A stretch of DNA of 45,149 bases from Pseudomonadota bacterium (GCA_009786025.1 WQUA01000015.1:1-45149), one strand, 5' to 3'. Shown: positions 26,111 to 39,826, counted from the first letter of the stretch. Translations and numbers: made by a program. The notes: a model not told the origin generated them from the sequence alone.

Positions 26111-28369
26111 ATGATCGCCCAAGAACTGGAAATTTCGCTGCATATGGCGCTGGTCGATGCGCGGCAGAAGCGCTACGAATTTGTGACGGCGGAACATTTG
26201 TTGCTAGCGCTGCTCGATAATCCGTCGGCGTCGGCGGCGTTGCGCGCCTGTCGGATCGATGTTGAGGAAATCCGGGAAGAGTTGGCCGCGTTCGTTGAAG
26301 CCCACACGCCGCGATTTCGGGAAAACGCCGATATTGAAACGCAACCGGCGCCGAGCTTCCAGCGGGTGTTGCAACGGGCGGTGTTGCAGGTGCAATCGTC
26401 CGGCCAAAAGGAAGTGACTGGTGCGCATGTCTTGGTGGCGCTGTTCGGTGAAAAAGATACGCATGCGCTGCATTTTCTGAAAAAGCGCGGATTAACGCGC
26501 TTCGACCTTACTAACTATGTGGCGCACGGCCTGAAAGGCGAACCGGAACTAGCGCGTGGAAGCAACAGCGACAACGAACAGGCGGCGGGGAACGACTCTG
26601 CTTTGTCGTCCTATACAACCGACCTGACGCAGCGCGCCAAAGAAGGCAAACTCGATCCTTTGATCGGTCGCGAACATGAGCTGGATCGCGTGGTGCAAGT
26701 TTTGTGCCGTCGTCACAAAAGCAACCCTTTGTTGGTGGGAGAAGCTGGTGTCGGCAAAACGGCGATTGCCGAAGGGCTGGCGACGCGCATCATCGAAGGG
26801 CGGGTGCCGGAATTGCTGAAGCGAAGCAGGGTTTATGCACTCGATATGGCGTCGTTGCTGGCGGGAACCAAGTACCGTGGCGACTTTGAGCAACGGCTGA
26901 AAGACGTGTTGCGCGAGTTGAAAACGCAGTCGAAAGCGGTGCTGTTGATCGACGAGATTCATACCTTGATCGGCGCCGGTTCAACATCGGGCAGCACGAT
27001 GGATGCGTCCAACTTGTTGAAACCGGTGTTGTCAGCCGGTGAATTGCGCTGCATCGGCGCGACGACGTATAACGAATACCGGCAGATTTTCGAGAAGGAT
27101 CGTGCGCTGTCGCGGCGCTTTCAAAAAATCGACGTGCCGGAGCCATCGATTGCTGAAACCGTGGTGATTCTCAAGGGGCTCAAATCGCGTTTTGAGGAAC
27201 ATCACGAACTCCGTTATACCAACGCGGCGATAAGCGGTGCGGCGGAGTTGTCGGCACGTTACATCAACGACCGCTTTCTTCCTGACAAAGCGATTGATGT
27301 GATTGATGAAGCGGGCGCCGCGCAGAAAATGTTGCCCAAAAGCCGCCGAAAAAAACAAATCGGTCGCGCGGAAATTGAGGAGGTCATCGCCAAAATCGCG
27401 CGGATCCCGTCGCGCGCTATTTCGACCGATGATCGACAAGCTCTGAAATATCTTGACCGCGATTTGAAAAACATTGTATTTGGTCAGGATGCAGCAATCG
27501 ATGCGTTGACGGCGGCGATCAGAATGTCGCGTTCGGGCTTAGGTAATGCTCGCAAACCGATCGGCAACTTCCTTTTTTCAGGACCGACCGGCGTCGGCAA
27601 AACCGAAGTGGCGCGGCAATTGGCGTACTGCCTCGGCGTGGAACTGATCCGTTTCGATATGTCCGAATACATGGAGCGACACGCCGTTTCGCGGCTGATC
27701 GGCGCCCCGCCTGGTTACGTTGGTTTCGATCAGGGCGGGCAGTTGACTGAAGCGATTGTCAAAGCGCCGCACAGCGTGCTGTTGCTCGACGAAATCGAAA
27801 AAGCGCATCCGGACATCTTCAACGTGTTGTTGCAGGTGATGGATAACGGTACGTTGACCGATAACAACGGTCGTAAAGCTGACTTCAGAAACGTCATCAT
27901 CGTGATGACGACCAACGCTGGTGCGACGGAACTGGCGCGTACGGCCATCGGCTTTTCGAAAGCGGCACAAACCGGCGATGAAATGGGCGAAATCAAGCGG
28001 CTATTCACGCCGGAATTTCGCAATCGGCTCGATGCGATCGTTTCGTTTAAACAACTCGACCGCGAGGTTATTTTGAAAGTGGTTGACAAAATGCTGGTCG
28101 AACTTGAAACGCAGTTGTTTGAAAAGAAGGTGGAAGCGACGTTCAGTTCGACGCTGCGGCATTACCTCGCCGACAAAGGCTTCGACCCGCAGATGGGCGC
28201 GCGTCCGATGATGCGTTTGATTCAGGACACCGTACGCAAAGCGCTGGCCGAAGAGCTGCTGTTCGGAAAACTGGCCGACGGCGGCAAAGTGCTGGTCGAT
28301 TACGACGAGAAAGCAGGCGTCAAGCTGGTGATTGAAAAACAGGCCGAACTCGAAGAGGCGGCACCGTAA
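26111..28369 (+). CDS. clpA: ATP-dependent Clp protease ATP-binding subunit ClpA
   Basis: A 752-residue AAA+ unfoldase that feeds substrates to ClpP. The N-domain (residues 1-145, Clp repeats such as [18 protein letters not shown]) binds ClpS. The first AAA module has Walker A GEAGVGKT near 211 and Walker [16 protein letters not shown]; the second has [13 protein letters not shown] near 491 and [17 protein letters not shown]. There is no long middle coiled coil, so it is ClpA, not ClpB. The ClpP-docking loop region follows the second module. The gene follows clpS. Its stop codon abuts a TCAGAGGTCAGG repeat, and the coding part ends normally before it. Confidence 0.96.
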   Translation: MIAQELEISLHMALVDARQKRYEFVTAEHLLLALLDNPSASAALRACRIDVEEIREELAAFVEAHTPRFRENADIETQPAPSFQRVLQRAVLQVQSSGQKEVTGAHVLVALFGEKDTHALHFLKKRGLTRFDLTNYVAHGLKGEPELARGSNSDNEQAAGNDSALSSYTTDLTQRAKEGKLDPLIGREHELDRVVQVLCRRHKSNPLLVGEAGVGKTAIAEGLATRIIEGRVPELLKRSRVYALDMASLLAGTKYRGDFEQRLKDVLRELKTQSKAVLLIDEIHTLIGAGSTSGSTMDASNLLKPVLSAGELRCIGATTYNEYRQIFEKDRALSRRFQKIDVPEPSIAETVVILKGLKSRFEEHHELRYTNAAISGAAELSARYINDRFLPDKAIDVIDEAGAAQKMLPKSRRKKQIGRAEIEEVIAKIARIPSRAISTDDRQALKYLDRDLKNIVFGQDAAIDALTAAIRMSRSGLGNARKPIGNFLFSGPTGVGKTEVARQLAYCLGVELIRFDMSEYMERHAVSRLIGAPPGYVGFDQGGQLTEAIVKAPHSVLLLDEIEKAHPDIFNVLLQVMDNGTLTDNNGRKADFRNVIIVMTTNAGATELARTAIGFSKAAQTGDEMGEIKRLFTPEFRNRLDAIVSFKQLDREVILKVVDKMLVELETQLFEKKVEATFSSTLRHYLADKGFDPQMGARPMMRLIQDTVRKALAEELLFGKLADGGKVLVDYDEKAGVKLVIEKQAELEEAAP

Positions 28370-28608
28370 TCAGAGGTCAGGTATCAGAAAAACATAATAT
28401 CACCTGGAGACGCAGAGTGCGCGGAGAAAAATATTCGTCATTCTGCGATTCCGTTTCGCTTCGTGCAGAATGATGGCTTTTCTTTTGCGCTCTATGCGTT
28501 CTTTGCGGTGAATCTGTTTTTGCTGGGATTCGCTTTGCTCATCGCCAGCCTATATATAGACTCGCCCCCACCGTCAACCCTGCTTGTGAACAAAGAAACC
28601 CGGTTGCA
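28368..28608. repeat. repeat mosaic between clpA and the methyltransferase gene
   Basis: Starts at the clpA stop with ATCAGAGGTCAGGTATCAG (28370-28388). It then has an inverted repeat of TCATTCTGC...GCAGAATGA (28437-28473), CGCAGAGTGCGCGGAGAAAA (28411-28430), and GCGCTCTATGCGTTCTTTGC (28488-28507). No gene is seen. Confidence 0.6.
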
Positions 28609-29571
28609 TTACGTGCTGACATCTGATATCTGACCTCTGATCCCTGACTGCCTCACGCACTCAAAGAGCGCGACAGCAGCGGCGCTGGCGACATTGAGCG
28701 ATTCCATGTTGCCCGGCATCGGGATGGTGACGGCGGTATCGACGAGTTGTGTCAAGGCGTCACTCAGTCCGACACCCTCATTGCCGAACACCAGCGCCAG
28801 CGGGCGATGTTGAAGTTGCGAAGACGTGAACACATTTTGCCCGCGAGCGGCGAGGGTACCGACGGTGAGACCGCCGTTGGCGCGAAAGTCGTGCGCCCAT
28901 TCGCGGGCATCCGCGTCTTCGACAATCTCCAGTAAAAAATGCGCGCCTTGCGCGGCGCGCAGCACCTTTGGCGACCAGGCACTGGCGCAATGTTTTGATA
29001 AAACAGCATGGGTCACACCGGCCGCTGCCGCCGTGCGTAGTATTGAGCCGACGTTACCAGGGTCTTGAACGTCTTCGAGCAGGACGCAGAAAGCGCCTGA
29101 TGTGGTAGTGGGAAAAGGTTGGTCAATGATAGCCAGCATACCGACAGCGGGCGGCAGCGAGGCGATGCTTTTGAACAACGCGTCGGGAACGCATAGCAAG
29201 CTGTGTTCATCGAGTTGCAACGCCAGTGTTTTGACGAGCGGCGCGCTGCGCTTTGCTCCCCTCTCCCCTTGCGGGAGAGGGGTTGGGGGAGAGGGGGCAT
29301 GTAGTGGTCTTCTCCTCTCTTCTGCCCCTTCGGGGCGCCCTCTCCCGCAAGGAGGGGGGGCAGGAAATGTATGCACTTGAAGCGAAACTTCTCTAGCATA
29401 TGACTCGGTAACGATCAGCGTATCCGGCGAGCCGTGGCGCGCGGCGTACATTTCAATCAGATGTTCGCCTTCGAGCACGCAACGTCGGCTTTTACGCCGT
29501 TCGTGCGCGGAGGCAATTAAACGCGCGGCGTCTTTGAGGCGGGGATTGTGCGGTGAGGTGATGGGTTGCAT
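28609..29571 (-). CDS. TrmH/SpoU-family RNA 2'-O-methyltransferase with an in-frame repeat insertion
   Basis: A 320-residue SPOUT-class methyltransferase that would methylate the ribose 2'-OH of an rRNA or tRNA with S-adenosylmethionine. After the substrate-binding N-terminal domain (NPRLKDAARLIASAHERRKSRRCVLEGEHLIEMY), the three SPOUT motifs are EDVQDPGNVGSILRTAAAAG (about 167-186), LVFGNEGVGLS (260-270) and IPMPGNMESLNVASAAAVALFE (283-304), which form the trefoil knot. Between about residues 66 and 110 is a foreign segment (PPCGRGRPEGAEERRR and PSPPTPLPQGERG) encoded by two CCCTCTCCC palindromes, in frame. The last dozen residues (RQSGIRGQISDVST) come from a TCAG-type repeat. The exact RNA target (RlmB-like or other) cannot be set. 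Confidence 0.9.
   Translation of the reverse strand: MQPITSPHNPRLKDAARLIASAHERRKSRRCVLEGEHLIEMYAARHGSPDTLIVTESYAREVSLQVHTFPAPPPCGRGRPEGAEERRRPLHAPSPPTPLPQGERGAKRSAPLVKTLALQLDEHSLLCVPDALFKSIASLPPAVGMLAIIDQPFPTTTSGAFCVLLEDVQDPGNVGSILRTAAAAGVTHAVLSKHCASAWSPKVLRAAQGAHFLLEIVEDADAREWAHDFRANGGLTVGTLAARGQNVFTSSQLQHRPLALVFGNEGVGLSDALTQLVDTAVTIPMPGNMESLNVASAAAVALFECVRQSGIRGQISDVST
28615..28650 (-). repeat. TCAG-type repeat at the 3' end of the methyltransferase gene
   Basis: ACATCTGATATCTGACCTCT continues GATCCCTGAC. It is the reverse complement of the GTCAGGGATCAGAGGTCAGA family and encodes the C-terminal residues of the gene. Confidence 0.75.
29256..29363. repeat. two palindromic CCCTCTCCC elements inside the methyltransferase gene
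   Basis: CCCCTCTCCCCTTGCGGGAG continues AGGGGTTGGGGGAGAGGGGG (29258-29299). A second copy, GGGGCGCCCTCTCCCGCAAG continuing GAGGGGGG, runs over 29333-29360. They sit in the coding frame of the minus-strand gene and do not disrupt it. Confidence 0.8.
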
Positions 29572-29817
29572 CTCAGAGCTCAGAGGTCAGGTATCAGAAG
29601 TCAGGAACCAGAGGTCAGAAATCAGATCATACGCGCCCTCTTCTACTTGCGGGAGAGGGCGTTAAACCCCTGCCGCCTTCGGCAGCGCCTTTGCAAGGTT
29701 TTTTCCTCTTCAAAGCGCTTCTGCGCGAGATATTTTTTGCGCTTTAAGCGTTCCTTGCGGTTAATTTGTTTTTCTTGGGTTGCTTCGCTTCGCTCGCAAT
29801 GACGGCGGCTCTAATTC
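29572..29817. repeat. repeat mosaic between the methyltransferase gene and ftsB
   Basis: Contains seven TCAG-type units (29573-29626, for example AGAGGTCAGGTATCAGAAGT), half a palindrome ACTTGCGGGAGAGGGCG (29645-29661), a TTTGCGCTTTAAGCGTTCCT tract (29735-29754), and TTCGCTCGCAATGACGG (29789-29805). No gene is seen. It ends inside the ftsB stop region, where CTAATTCCTAATTCTTGGCC is again the reverse complement of the TCAG family. Confidence 0.65.
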
Positions 29818-30111
29818 CTAATTCTTGGCCGCTGATTCTTGATGCGCCTGAAACTGGAAAAAAAGCTCATCTTTTTTAACCATTCCCAGTTCGGCGCGCG
29901 CTCGCTCCTCAACGGCCTCCAGCCCGGACTTGAGATCTGCGACTTCGGCAGCGAGCGCATCGTTACGCGCTTTCAGTAACGCGTTGGCGGTTCGCTGTTG
30001 GTCGATTTCCTGTTGCAACGCGCGCACCTGTAGCCAGCCGCCTTTGCCCAGCCAGAGGGGATATTGCAGGGCGGCAATCAACAGCAGAAAAATGATGGAA
30101 AGAATTTTCAT
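29818..30111 (-). CDS. ftsB: cell division protein FtsB
   Basis: A 97-residue bitopic membrane protein of the divisome. It has a short cytoplasmic start, one transmembrane helix at residues 3-20 (ILSIIFLLLIAALQYPLWLG), then a periplasmic coiled coil (about 27-75, VRALQQEIDQQRTANALLKARNDALAAEVADLKSG) that pairs with FtsL, and a conserved EERARAELGMVKKDELFFQF tail. It follows enolase by 33 nt on the same strand, the usual eno-ftsB order of Proteobacteria. The last residues (HQESAAKN) overlap a TCAG-type repeat, so the extreme C-terminus may be new. Confidence 0.92.
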   Translation of the reverse strand: MKILSIIFLLLIAALQYPLWLGKGGWLQVRALQQEIDQQRTANALLKARNDALAAEVADLKSGLEAVEERARAELGMVKKDELFFQFQAHQESAAKN

Positions 30112-30144
30112 TGCCGATAAAGAACGTGTAGTTCAGGATCGCGG

Positions 30145-31482
<1,338 letters not shown>

Positions 31483-31531
31483 TCACAGTTTGACAAAAGG
31501 TGGTTTGGTAAAAGACGGTTCAGTAAAAGAG

Positions 31532-34047
<2,516 letters not shown>

Positions 34048-34068
34048 TCAGAGAAAACCATATTCTAT

Positions 34069-34274
34069 CAGGTATCAGGGGTTAGGAATCAGGAATCAGA
34101 TCGTTCGTAGATCGTGGTGAGCGGCCGTTAGCCGCGGGCGAAGCGCGGCGGGTCAATCTCACGCGAGGCCGCAAAGGGCGCGGAGAAAAAAAGCCCCTTT
34201 CCTCGTTTGCGGGGGAAGGCGGATGGGGGAGGCTTCGCGTGAAATAGGAAGAGGAGGGTTTGGAAATCCGATCC
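34069..34274. repeat. repeat mosaic between pyrG and gltX
   Basis: Holds TATCAGGGGTTAGGAATCAG and more of that family (34069-34103), CGCAAAGGGCGCGGAGAAAA (34171-34190), and a decayed palindrome CCTTTCCTCGTTTGCGGGGG ending near 34217. The next repeat at 34266-34304 overlaps the gltX stop. No gene is seen. Confidence 0.6.
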
Positions 34275-35684
34275 CTAATCCACGACCTCTGAGCCCGGTC
34301 TCTGCATCCGCGCGCGTGTTTTCTCACGCCCCAGCAGCGTCAGCACCGCATCAATCGCCGGCGTCGAGAGCGTTCCGGCGACCAGCGCCCGAATCGGCAT
34401 CATGATCTGCGGCGGCTTCAGCCCGTGCCGTTGGGCGGCGTTCTTGAGCGCTGCATTCAACGATTCGCGATTCCAGGGCAGCGTTTCGAATACTTTGTGC
34501 AGCTCGTCGAGCGCCGCGCGGTTGGCGGGCTGGATTTGCTCGGCCACCAACGCTGCATCCGGCGTAATGTCGGTGTAGAAAAAACGGGCGGCCTGCGCCA
34601 TTTCGATCAGCGTCGCCACCCGCTCGCGGAATAATTCGGCAACAGCTCCTGGCGTCGGGCCGGTAGCAACGTCCAAACCTTCTTTTTCGAGAAACGGCAG
34701 CAGCCGCCATCCCAGTTCCTCCGACGGCAGCCGTTTCATGTGCTCCTGATTGAGCCAGCGCAGTTTGTCGGTATTGAAACGCGACGGCGACGGGCTGATC
34801 GCGTCGAGATCAAACCAGTCGCAAAACTCTTGTGGCGAAAATACCTCGTCGTTGCCGTGCGCCCAGCCCAGCCGCGCCAGAAAATTGATCATCGCTTCCG
34901 GCAAATAACCCGCGACATCGTATTCGGTTACGCTCACCGCGCCGTGTCGCTTCGATAGCTTCTGCCCATCTTCGCCGAGCACGGTCGGCACATGTGCGAA
35001 CACCGGCGGCTCATAACCCAGCGCCCGGAAGATATTGATCTGGCGCGGCGTATTGTTGACGTGATCGTCGCCGCGGATGACGTGCGTAATCCGCATATCA
35101 ATGTCGTCCACCACCACGCAAAAATTGTACGTCGGCGTACCGTCGGGGCGGGCGATCACCAGATCATCAAGCTCAGTGTTCGCAAATTCAATACGCCCTT
35201 TGACGCGATCATCCCAGGCTACCGTACCGCTATCGGGATTGCGGAAGCGGATTACCGGAACCACCCCGGCGGGTGGCGCTTTTCCGGCGGCGTTCTCCGG
35301 CCGCCAGCGGCCGTCGTAGCGCGGTTTTTCACCGCGCGCCATCTGAGCTTCGCGCAACGCGTCCAACTCCTCGGTGGACATGTAACAGCGGTACGCCAGC
35401 CCGCGCGCCAGCATGTCGGCGACCACCTCGCGGTAACGCGGCATCCGTTCCATCTGATAAAAAGGCCCCTCGTCGTAATCCAGGCCGAGCCAGGCCATGC
35501 TGTCCAGAATTGCTTGCGTGGCGACCTGTGTCGAGCGCTCGCGATCTGTGTCCTCGATCCGCAGCACAAAAGTTCCCTGAAAATGGCGGGCATACGCCCA
35601 GGCGAACAGCGCAGTACGGGCACCGCCGAGATGTAAAAAGCCGGTAGGACTGGGAGCGAAACGGATACGGACAGGAGCGGGCAT
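34275..35684 (-). CDS. gltX: glutamyl-tRNA synthetase
   Basis: A 469-residue class I aminoacyl-tRNA synthetase that charges tRNA-Glu. The HIGH-type motif is [21 protein letters not shown] (His18) and the KMSKS-type motif is [11 protein letters not shown]. Also present are [42 protein letters not shown] and the C-terminal anticodon-binding helices. Length and start ([14 protein letters not shown]) are typical. The last six or so residues (GSEVVD) lie in a TCAG-type dispersed repeat, so the extreme C-terminus is probably not ancestral. It lies about 235 nt upstream of pyrG on the same strand. Confidence 0.96.
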   Translation of the reverse strand: MPAPVRIRFAPSPTGFLHLGGARTALFAWAYARHFQGTFVLRIEDTDRERSTQVATQAILDSMAWLGLDYDEGPFYQMERMPRYREVVADMLARGLAYRCYMSTEELDALREAQMARGEKPRYDGRWRPENAAGKAPPAGVVPVIRFRNPDSGTVAWDDRVKGRIEFANTELDDLVIARPDGTPTYNFCVVVDDIDMRITHVIRGDDHVNNTPRQINIFRALGYEPPVFAHVPTVLGEDGQKLSKRHGAVSVTEYDVAGYLPEAMINFLARLGWAHGNDEVFSPQEFCDWFDLDAISPSPSRFNTDKLRWLNQEHMKRLPSEELGWRLLPFLEKEGLDVATGPTPGAVAELFRERVATLIEMAQAARFFYTDITPDAALVAEQIQPANRAALDELHKVFETLPWNRESLNAALKNAAQRHGLKPPQIMMPIRALVAGTLSTPAIDAVLTLLGREKTRARMQRPGSEVVD

Positions 35685-36270
35685 AGTGGTTAGAGCTTAT
35701 CTCAAAATCGTCAAAGCGATATAGTGCCATAGCCCCCGATGTCATTGCGAGCGTAGCGAAGAAATCCGGCGAAACATTTATTTTTGTGCATTTATTGCGG
35801 GAGGGGCAGAAAGAAAAAAAGGCTACAGGAAAAGCGTGGGGAACAAAAAAGCAGGTAACCGCATCCTATGTACGAGCACAGGAACTGAACACATGAACCA
35901 CTGGCCTGATCACCCGTTGACTTAAAAACCCTTGCACAACCCTTTCAAGGTGGGTGCCCCCTGGTTTTGAACGGGCTGCGGCGTTGCAAATCCTCGCCAC
36001 AGTCCCGGCTATGGTTGCGTCTCGCGGTTCACCCCTAATCCGGGCGCGCCTACTCGCGCAGGGCTATGCAGGCGTCACTTGAATAGGGTGCAGTTTTCAA
36101 AACGGATAACAATCCGACTTTTATGCTAACTGGTTAAGTGTTGCGTTAATGTTTAACAATTTATTCCGTTTGTCAGGTTCTACACTCCGCTTGTCGGAAT
36201 TTTGTTGGGACGGGTTGGAGAGAGGGCTAATGTTAGGTCAAATCTTCCGTCATGGAAAAAGGAGTCCGGC
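35685..36270. other. 586-nt intergenic region between gltX and pilE
   Basis: No supported gene. It contains GTCATTGCGAGCGTAGCGAA (35741-35760), a common dispersed repeat in Proteobacteria. A C/G-rich block at 35950-36060 (GGGCTGCGGCGTTGCAAATC, GGCTATGGTTGCG) looks like a decayed palindromic repeat. An AT-rich stretch at 36115-36200 is the likely promoter region for pilE. I could not identify a clean sigma-54 promoter: a TGG-to-TGC candidate at 36131-36145 has the doublets one base too close. Confidence 0.45.
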
Positions 36271-36729
36271 ATGAAAGCGGCAAACAAAGGGTTCACCCTG
36301 ATCGAATTGATGATCGTTGTGGCGGTTATCGGGATTTTGGCGGCGATCGCTGTGCCGAGCTATATGGACTATATAAAACGCGGAAAGATCACCGAAGCAA
36401 CATCTGCGCTTTCTGACGTAAAAGTCAGAATGGAGCAAATGAGGTCCGATAACCTGCAGTACCGTTTGCCTGCTACTCCGGGAGCGCCTCCCACTGTTGA
36501 CCCATGCACGGGCGGAACATCTTGGATTTCCCAGTTCAGTACGTTGAATTTTACGTTGTCGTGTGTATCAACCGCAACAACGTACACGCTGACGGCGACA
36601 GGTATCGGCTCAATGGCCGGTTTTGTTTATACGGTAAACCAAGCCAATGTTCGCACTTCGCCGCTTACAGCGCCCGGGTGGACGCCGTCAACCTCTTGTT
36701 GGGTTCTAAAAAAAGATGGCCATTGCTAA
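36271..36729 (+). CDS. pilE: type IV pilin PilE
   Basis: A 152-residue type IVa pilin. After a short basic leader (MKAANKG) the prepilin peptidase site [33 protein letters not shown] has the fifth-position glutamate and the 25-residue hydrophobic helix. The globular part ends with a cysteine pair ([10 protein letters not shown]), with other cysteines at VDPCTGG and LSCVST. I chose ATG 36271 with AAAGGAG upstream; the longer frame from 36202 is not needed. Pilins of the PilE kind are major or minor subunits; which one cannot be decided, because it is the first gene of a minor-pilin cluster. The pilus ATPase candidate lies at 18.9 kb. Confidence 0.88.
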   Translation: MKAANKGFTLIELMIVVAVIGILAAIAVPSYMDYIKRGKITEATSALSDVKVRMEQMRSDNLQYRLPATPGAPPTVDPCTGGTSWISQFSTLNFTLSCVSTATTYTLTATGIGSMAGFVYTVNQANVRTSPLTAPGWTPSTSCWVLKKDGHC

Positions 36730-36751
36730 CAGTATGAGCGCGAGGCACACC

Positions 36752-37375
36752 ATGAAAACGGGCAACAACATTCGAGGCTTTTCGCTGATTGAGCTGATGA
36801 TCGTCGTTGCCTTGGTTGCATTTTTTCTGTTGATGGCAGCGCCAAGCTTTCGGCTTTATCTCGAAAATTCCAAAGTAAGAAATGTCGCCGAGTCGATTGA
36901 AAAGGGGATGCAGATAGCAAAATTTAACGCTATAAAGACCAATCACCTGACAGAATTCGTGTTAACCCAAGCAGGTGGCGTTAATAATGGCTGGATCGTC
37001 CGTGAACAAGTTCCCTCCGCAATTCCTGCAAACCCTGCAACCGTCACGCAAGTTGAAACATTTGTCTGGGGTGCCGGTGGTAAAAACTGGGTAACCGTTA
37101 ACACGACAGCGGTGGATGCGCAGAGTGGAGGCGCCAATGCGGTGACTTTTGATGGAATGGGACAGCTTCAGGCGACAAACACAGCTTGGACGGGGCCGGT
37201 TGCGTTGGCCAACCCCATAGCGCAAGTCAGCGTCACAAGCAGCTCCGGGATGACGGGAACGTTCCCATTACGAGTTCAGGTTGGTCTCTCTAATGTAGCA
37301 AATCCTACCAACAGCACGAGCACGAGAGTATGTAGGCCCGACCTTCTTCTTACAACAGACTCCAGAGGTTGTTGA
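36752..37375 (+). CDS. fimT: GspH/FimT-type pseudopilin, type IV pilus minor pilin
   Basis: A 207-residue prepilin-like protein of the GspH/FimT group. The leader ends in NNIRG and cleavage precedes [52 protein letters not shown], the FimT/FimU pattern, followed by the beta-rich GspH domain. I chose ATG 36752 with GAGG 6 nt upstream; ATG 36734 would lengthen the leader. FimT/FimU initiates the minor-pilin tip complex with PilV, PilW and PilX. It starts 22 nt after pilE on the same strand and 31 nt before pilV. Confidence 0.87.
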   Translation: MKTGNNIRGFSLIELMIVVALVAFFLLMAAPSFRLYLENSKVRNVAESIEKGMQIAKFNAIKTNHLTEFVLTQAGGVNNGWIVREQVPSAIPANPATVTQVETFVWGAGGKNWVTVNTTAVDAQSGGANAVTFDGMGQLQATNTAWTGPVALANPIAQVSVTSSSGMTGTFPLRVQVGLSNVANPTNSTSTRVCRPDLLLTTDSRGC

Positions 37376-37406
37376 GGTAAAAGGTTTTTGACAAGGATCA
37401 CAGGCC

Positions 37407-37922
37407 ATGAAGTTTTTTTATCGACAGATGAAACGGCTAATGCCAAAAGAAAGCGGGCAACAGGGCTTTATGCTTCTGGAAGTCCTCGTGTCCGTCCTCC
37501 TCTTTGCGTTGGGTATCGTAGCGTTGGTTGGCTTGCAAGCGCGTTCATTGGTGACAACCGACGATACGCGATACCGCGCCGAAGCCGCTCATCTTGCCGA
37601 TGCGTATGTGGGAAAGATATGGGCGGCGGCGGGAGGACTTCCCGGGGCGCAGATTGTAGCGCAGTTCTCAACGGGCGGTGGAGCTGAATATACCGATTTC
37701 TCGAACCAGGTGCTCGGAGGCGGCCCCAATAGTTACCCTGGAATTCCCGGAGCGATTGCGCCTACGGTGAATATCGCTGATCTGAGTCCGGCTTATACCT
37801 CGACCGCAGGCCTCGTCAACCTTCCGAGCGTGGACGTGACGATTATAATTCAATGGGATGATCAGGAAAAGGTGCGTCATACCTATAGACAGATTTCCTC
37901 CGTAGGCTTAAGCCCTATTTAA
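37407..37922 (+). CDS. pilV: type IV pilus modification protein PilV
   Basis: A 171-residue minor pilin with a long leader (about 19 residues) ending in QQG, cleaved before FMLLEVLVSVLLFALGIVALVGLQARSL, with the glutamate at position five. The pattern ALVGLQA..TTDDTRYRAEAAHLADAYVGKIWA is typical of PilV. The C-terminus has IIIQWDDQEKVRHTYRQISSV, close to the PilV signature. With FimT, PilW, PilX and PilY1 it builds the tip complex that starts pilus assembly. It follows fimT and precedes pilW by 29 nt. An alternative start is ATG 37428. Confidence 0.87.
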   Translation: MKFFYRQMKRLMPKESGQQGFMLLEVLVSVLLFALGIVALVGLQARSLVTTDDTRYRAEAAHLADAYVGKIWAAAGGLPGAQIVAQFSTGGGAEYTDFSNQVLGGGPNSYPGIPGAIAPTVNIADLSPAYTSTAGLVNLPSVDVTIIIQWDDQEKVRHTYRQISSVGLSPI

Positions 37923-37951
37923 GGGCTGTATTTTTCCGAAGAAAGCCGCTC

Positions 37952-39145
37952 ATGAAAAAATCCTCTTTATTTTTCCGGCAAAAAGGGATGACTATCGTCG
38001 AGTTGATGGTGGCGGTGCTCATCGGCTTGTTGTCGATGTATGCGGTGTATCGGGTTTACGAAGGAACGGAGCGGACCAAACGCAATATCGTGGCCGTCGG
38101 AGATGTCCAGGTTTCCGGGCTTTATTCGATTTTTCTCCTGGAGCAGGATATTCATAATGCCGGCTCCGGGATAATGGCCAATCCGCTGAACGCGCCGGCA
38201 AACGGGCAGGCGCTGGCGAATTGCGGCACAGGAGGCGCGATGGGCGGAGTCGCTTCGCCGGCAGCGCTTACACTTCGACCCTTGCCGGTGGTGATTGATG
38301 CCGCTCCCGCCAACCCCAATTTCGACGATGTTTACGTTTTTTCCGGCACGGCTTCCAGTTACATCACCCCGCTGAATGTTTCGGCGGTAAATGTGGCGGG
38401 AGCGATCATGACCGCTACCGTCACAACACCTTACGACTTCTTCAAGAATGGAGATGTTTTAGTGGATGTCGGGGCAAATGGCGCGGCGCCCCCCGTCGCT
38501 TGCCAAGCTTATCTTGCTACGCCGGTTGTTCCGAGCGCCGCCAACTGTGTTCCACCGCCCCCAGCGACGCCCACGACATGCTCGGCAACAGTTAATCTTC
38601 AAGGCGCGGCGACGCCGGCGGTGGATACGCGACTTGTCAATCTCGGAGCCCCGGCGCGGCACCGTTTTTACGTCAATCCCGCGAATAATACCTTGCTGAT
38701 GGAAAACTGGGTTTTAAACACCGCTGGCACCTGGAGCCTCAACCGTATCGACCCCATCGTTACCGGCGTTGTGAGCTTCCGGGCGCAGTATGGGATTGCC
38801 CCTCAAAATGGTAATGGAATAAACGGAATCCCGGTTAATCAGCCGATCAATCAATGGGTCGTTGCAACCAGCCCTTGGGATATGGCGACCGTACTGACGG
38901 CGCCGTGGGCGACGATTCAACAGATCAAAGCAGTGCGATTGTCGATCATTATTCGGGCGGACGAGCCGGAGGTGGATCCCAATGTGGCGGCAACGCTGCC
39001 GACGGCGTTTACGCAATTTGCCGGTTGCCCTGGGGCGGCAGGAACAACGTGCCCCGCTGCGATAACGACAGCGCTTCCGGCAGGATTGCGCTATCGCATG
39101 TATGAGACCGTGGTGCCGCTGAAAAACACTTTATGGAATCCGTGA
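37952..39145 (+). CDS. pilW: type IV pilus minor pilin PilW
   Basis: A 397-residue minor pilin with leader KKSSLFFRQKG and cleavage before MTIVELMVAVLIGLLSMYAVYRVYEGTERTKRNIVAVGDVQVSGLYSIFLLEQDIHNAG, the PilW signature. Methionine, not phenylalanine, follows the glycine, which is accepted in PilW. The rest is a large beta-rich globular domain with several cysteines (for example NCGTGG, PVACQAYLA, GCPGAAGTTCPAA) that may form disulfides in the periplasm. It lies between pilV and pilX, 48 nt before pilX. Confidence 0.88.
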   Translation: MKKSSLFFRQKGMTIVELMVAVLIGLLSMYAVYRVYEGTERTKRNIVAVGDVQVSGLYSIFLLEQDIHNAGSGIMANPLNAPANGQALANCGTGGAMGGVASPAALTLRPLPVVIDAAPANPNFDDVYVFSGTASSYITPLNVSAVNVAGAIMTATVTTPYDFFKNGDVLVDVGANGAAPPVACQAYLATPVVPSAANCVPPPPATPTTCSATVNLQGAATPAVDTRLVNLGAPARHRFYVNPANNTLLMENWVLNTAGTWSLNRIDPIVTGVVSFRAQYGIAPQNGNGINGIPVNQPINQWVVATSPWDMATVLTAPWATIQQIKAVRLSIIIRADEPEVDPNVAATLPTAFTQFAGCPGAAGTTCPAAITTALPAGLRYRMYETVVPLKNTLWNP

Positions 39146-39193
39146 GATTTCAAGTGGCGCTACCAAAGTTAATCAAACCCGGTCAGGTGTCTT

Positions 39194-39826
39194 ATGAAGA
39201 GATATGAACAACGCCTCTCGATATCAAAACGCCAGCGAGGCATCGTATTGCTGATCACGCTGCTTGTGTTGGTAGCGATGATGCTGGTGTCGGTAGGCAT
39301 GATGCGGTCAGTGGATACCTCGGTTGCGGCCGTGGGCAACATAGCCTTTCGGCAGGCAGCCGATGCGACTGTGAACACAGCGGTGGAGAGCGTCCTGCGA
39401 GGAATGGTGAACAACTGTACGGGAGCCGCTGTTTTGGACACAGACAATATCAGCTCTAGTTGCATGAATGTTCAGTGCGTCAAATATTACGCTTCAATTC
39501 AGGCAGGGGAGAGCGCTCAAGGAATTCCCTCTTCATTATTGACTCCATGGTCAAGCTGTACCGCAAATGGTTCGGGAAATACGGTTCAGACGGTGGTTGA
39601 AAGGATGTGCAATGCTGCGGGGCCGGCGGGTACGGCAAACTGTTCGGTGGCCGGGGCAGTGACCGGGGCGGGAAGAAGAGATGCGCCCAATAAAAGCAAC
39701 CAACGCGGGTTCGGAGGAGGGGCGTCGGTGGCGACAGGAACTCCAATGATATTTTATCGGGTCAGTGTGCGCGTAGATGGCCCCAATAACACGGTTTCCT
39801 TTGCCCAGGCCATTATCGGTTTCTGA
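39194..39826 (+). CDS. pilX: type IV pilus minor pilin PilX
   Basis: A 210-residue minor pilin. The leader KRYEQRLSISKRQRG is followed by IVLLITLLVLVAMMLVSVGMMRSVDTSVAAVGNIAFRQAADATVNTAVESVLRG, the PilX pattern with no glutamate at position five, as is usual for PilX. The globular part has cysteines NCTGAAVLD, SSCMNVQCVKYY. In other bacteria PilX works with PilW and PilY1 at the pilus tip and in surface sensing. Its stop (TGA) overlaps the earliest pilY1 ATG by one base. Confidence 0.87.
   Translation: MKRYEQRLSISKRQRGIVLLITLLVLVAMMLVSVGMMRSVDTSVAAVGNIAFRQAADATVNTAVESVLRGMVNNCTGAAVLDTDNISSSCMNVQCVKYYASIQAGESAQGIPSSLLTPWSSCTANGSGNTVQTVVERMCNAAGPAGTANCSVAGAVTGAGRRDAPNKSNQRGFGGGASVATGTPMIFYRVSVRVDGPNNTVSFAQAIIGF

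Noticed and set aside
36131-36145. Sigma-54-like promoter upstream of pilE (TGGTTAAGTGTTGC)
   Set aside because: The GG and GC doublets are 9 nt apart instead of 10, and the -24 box is poor.
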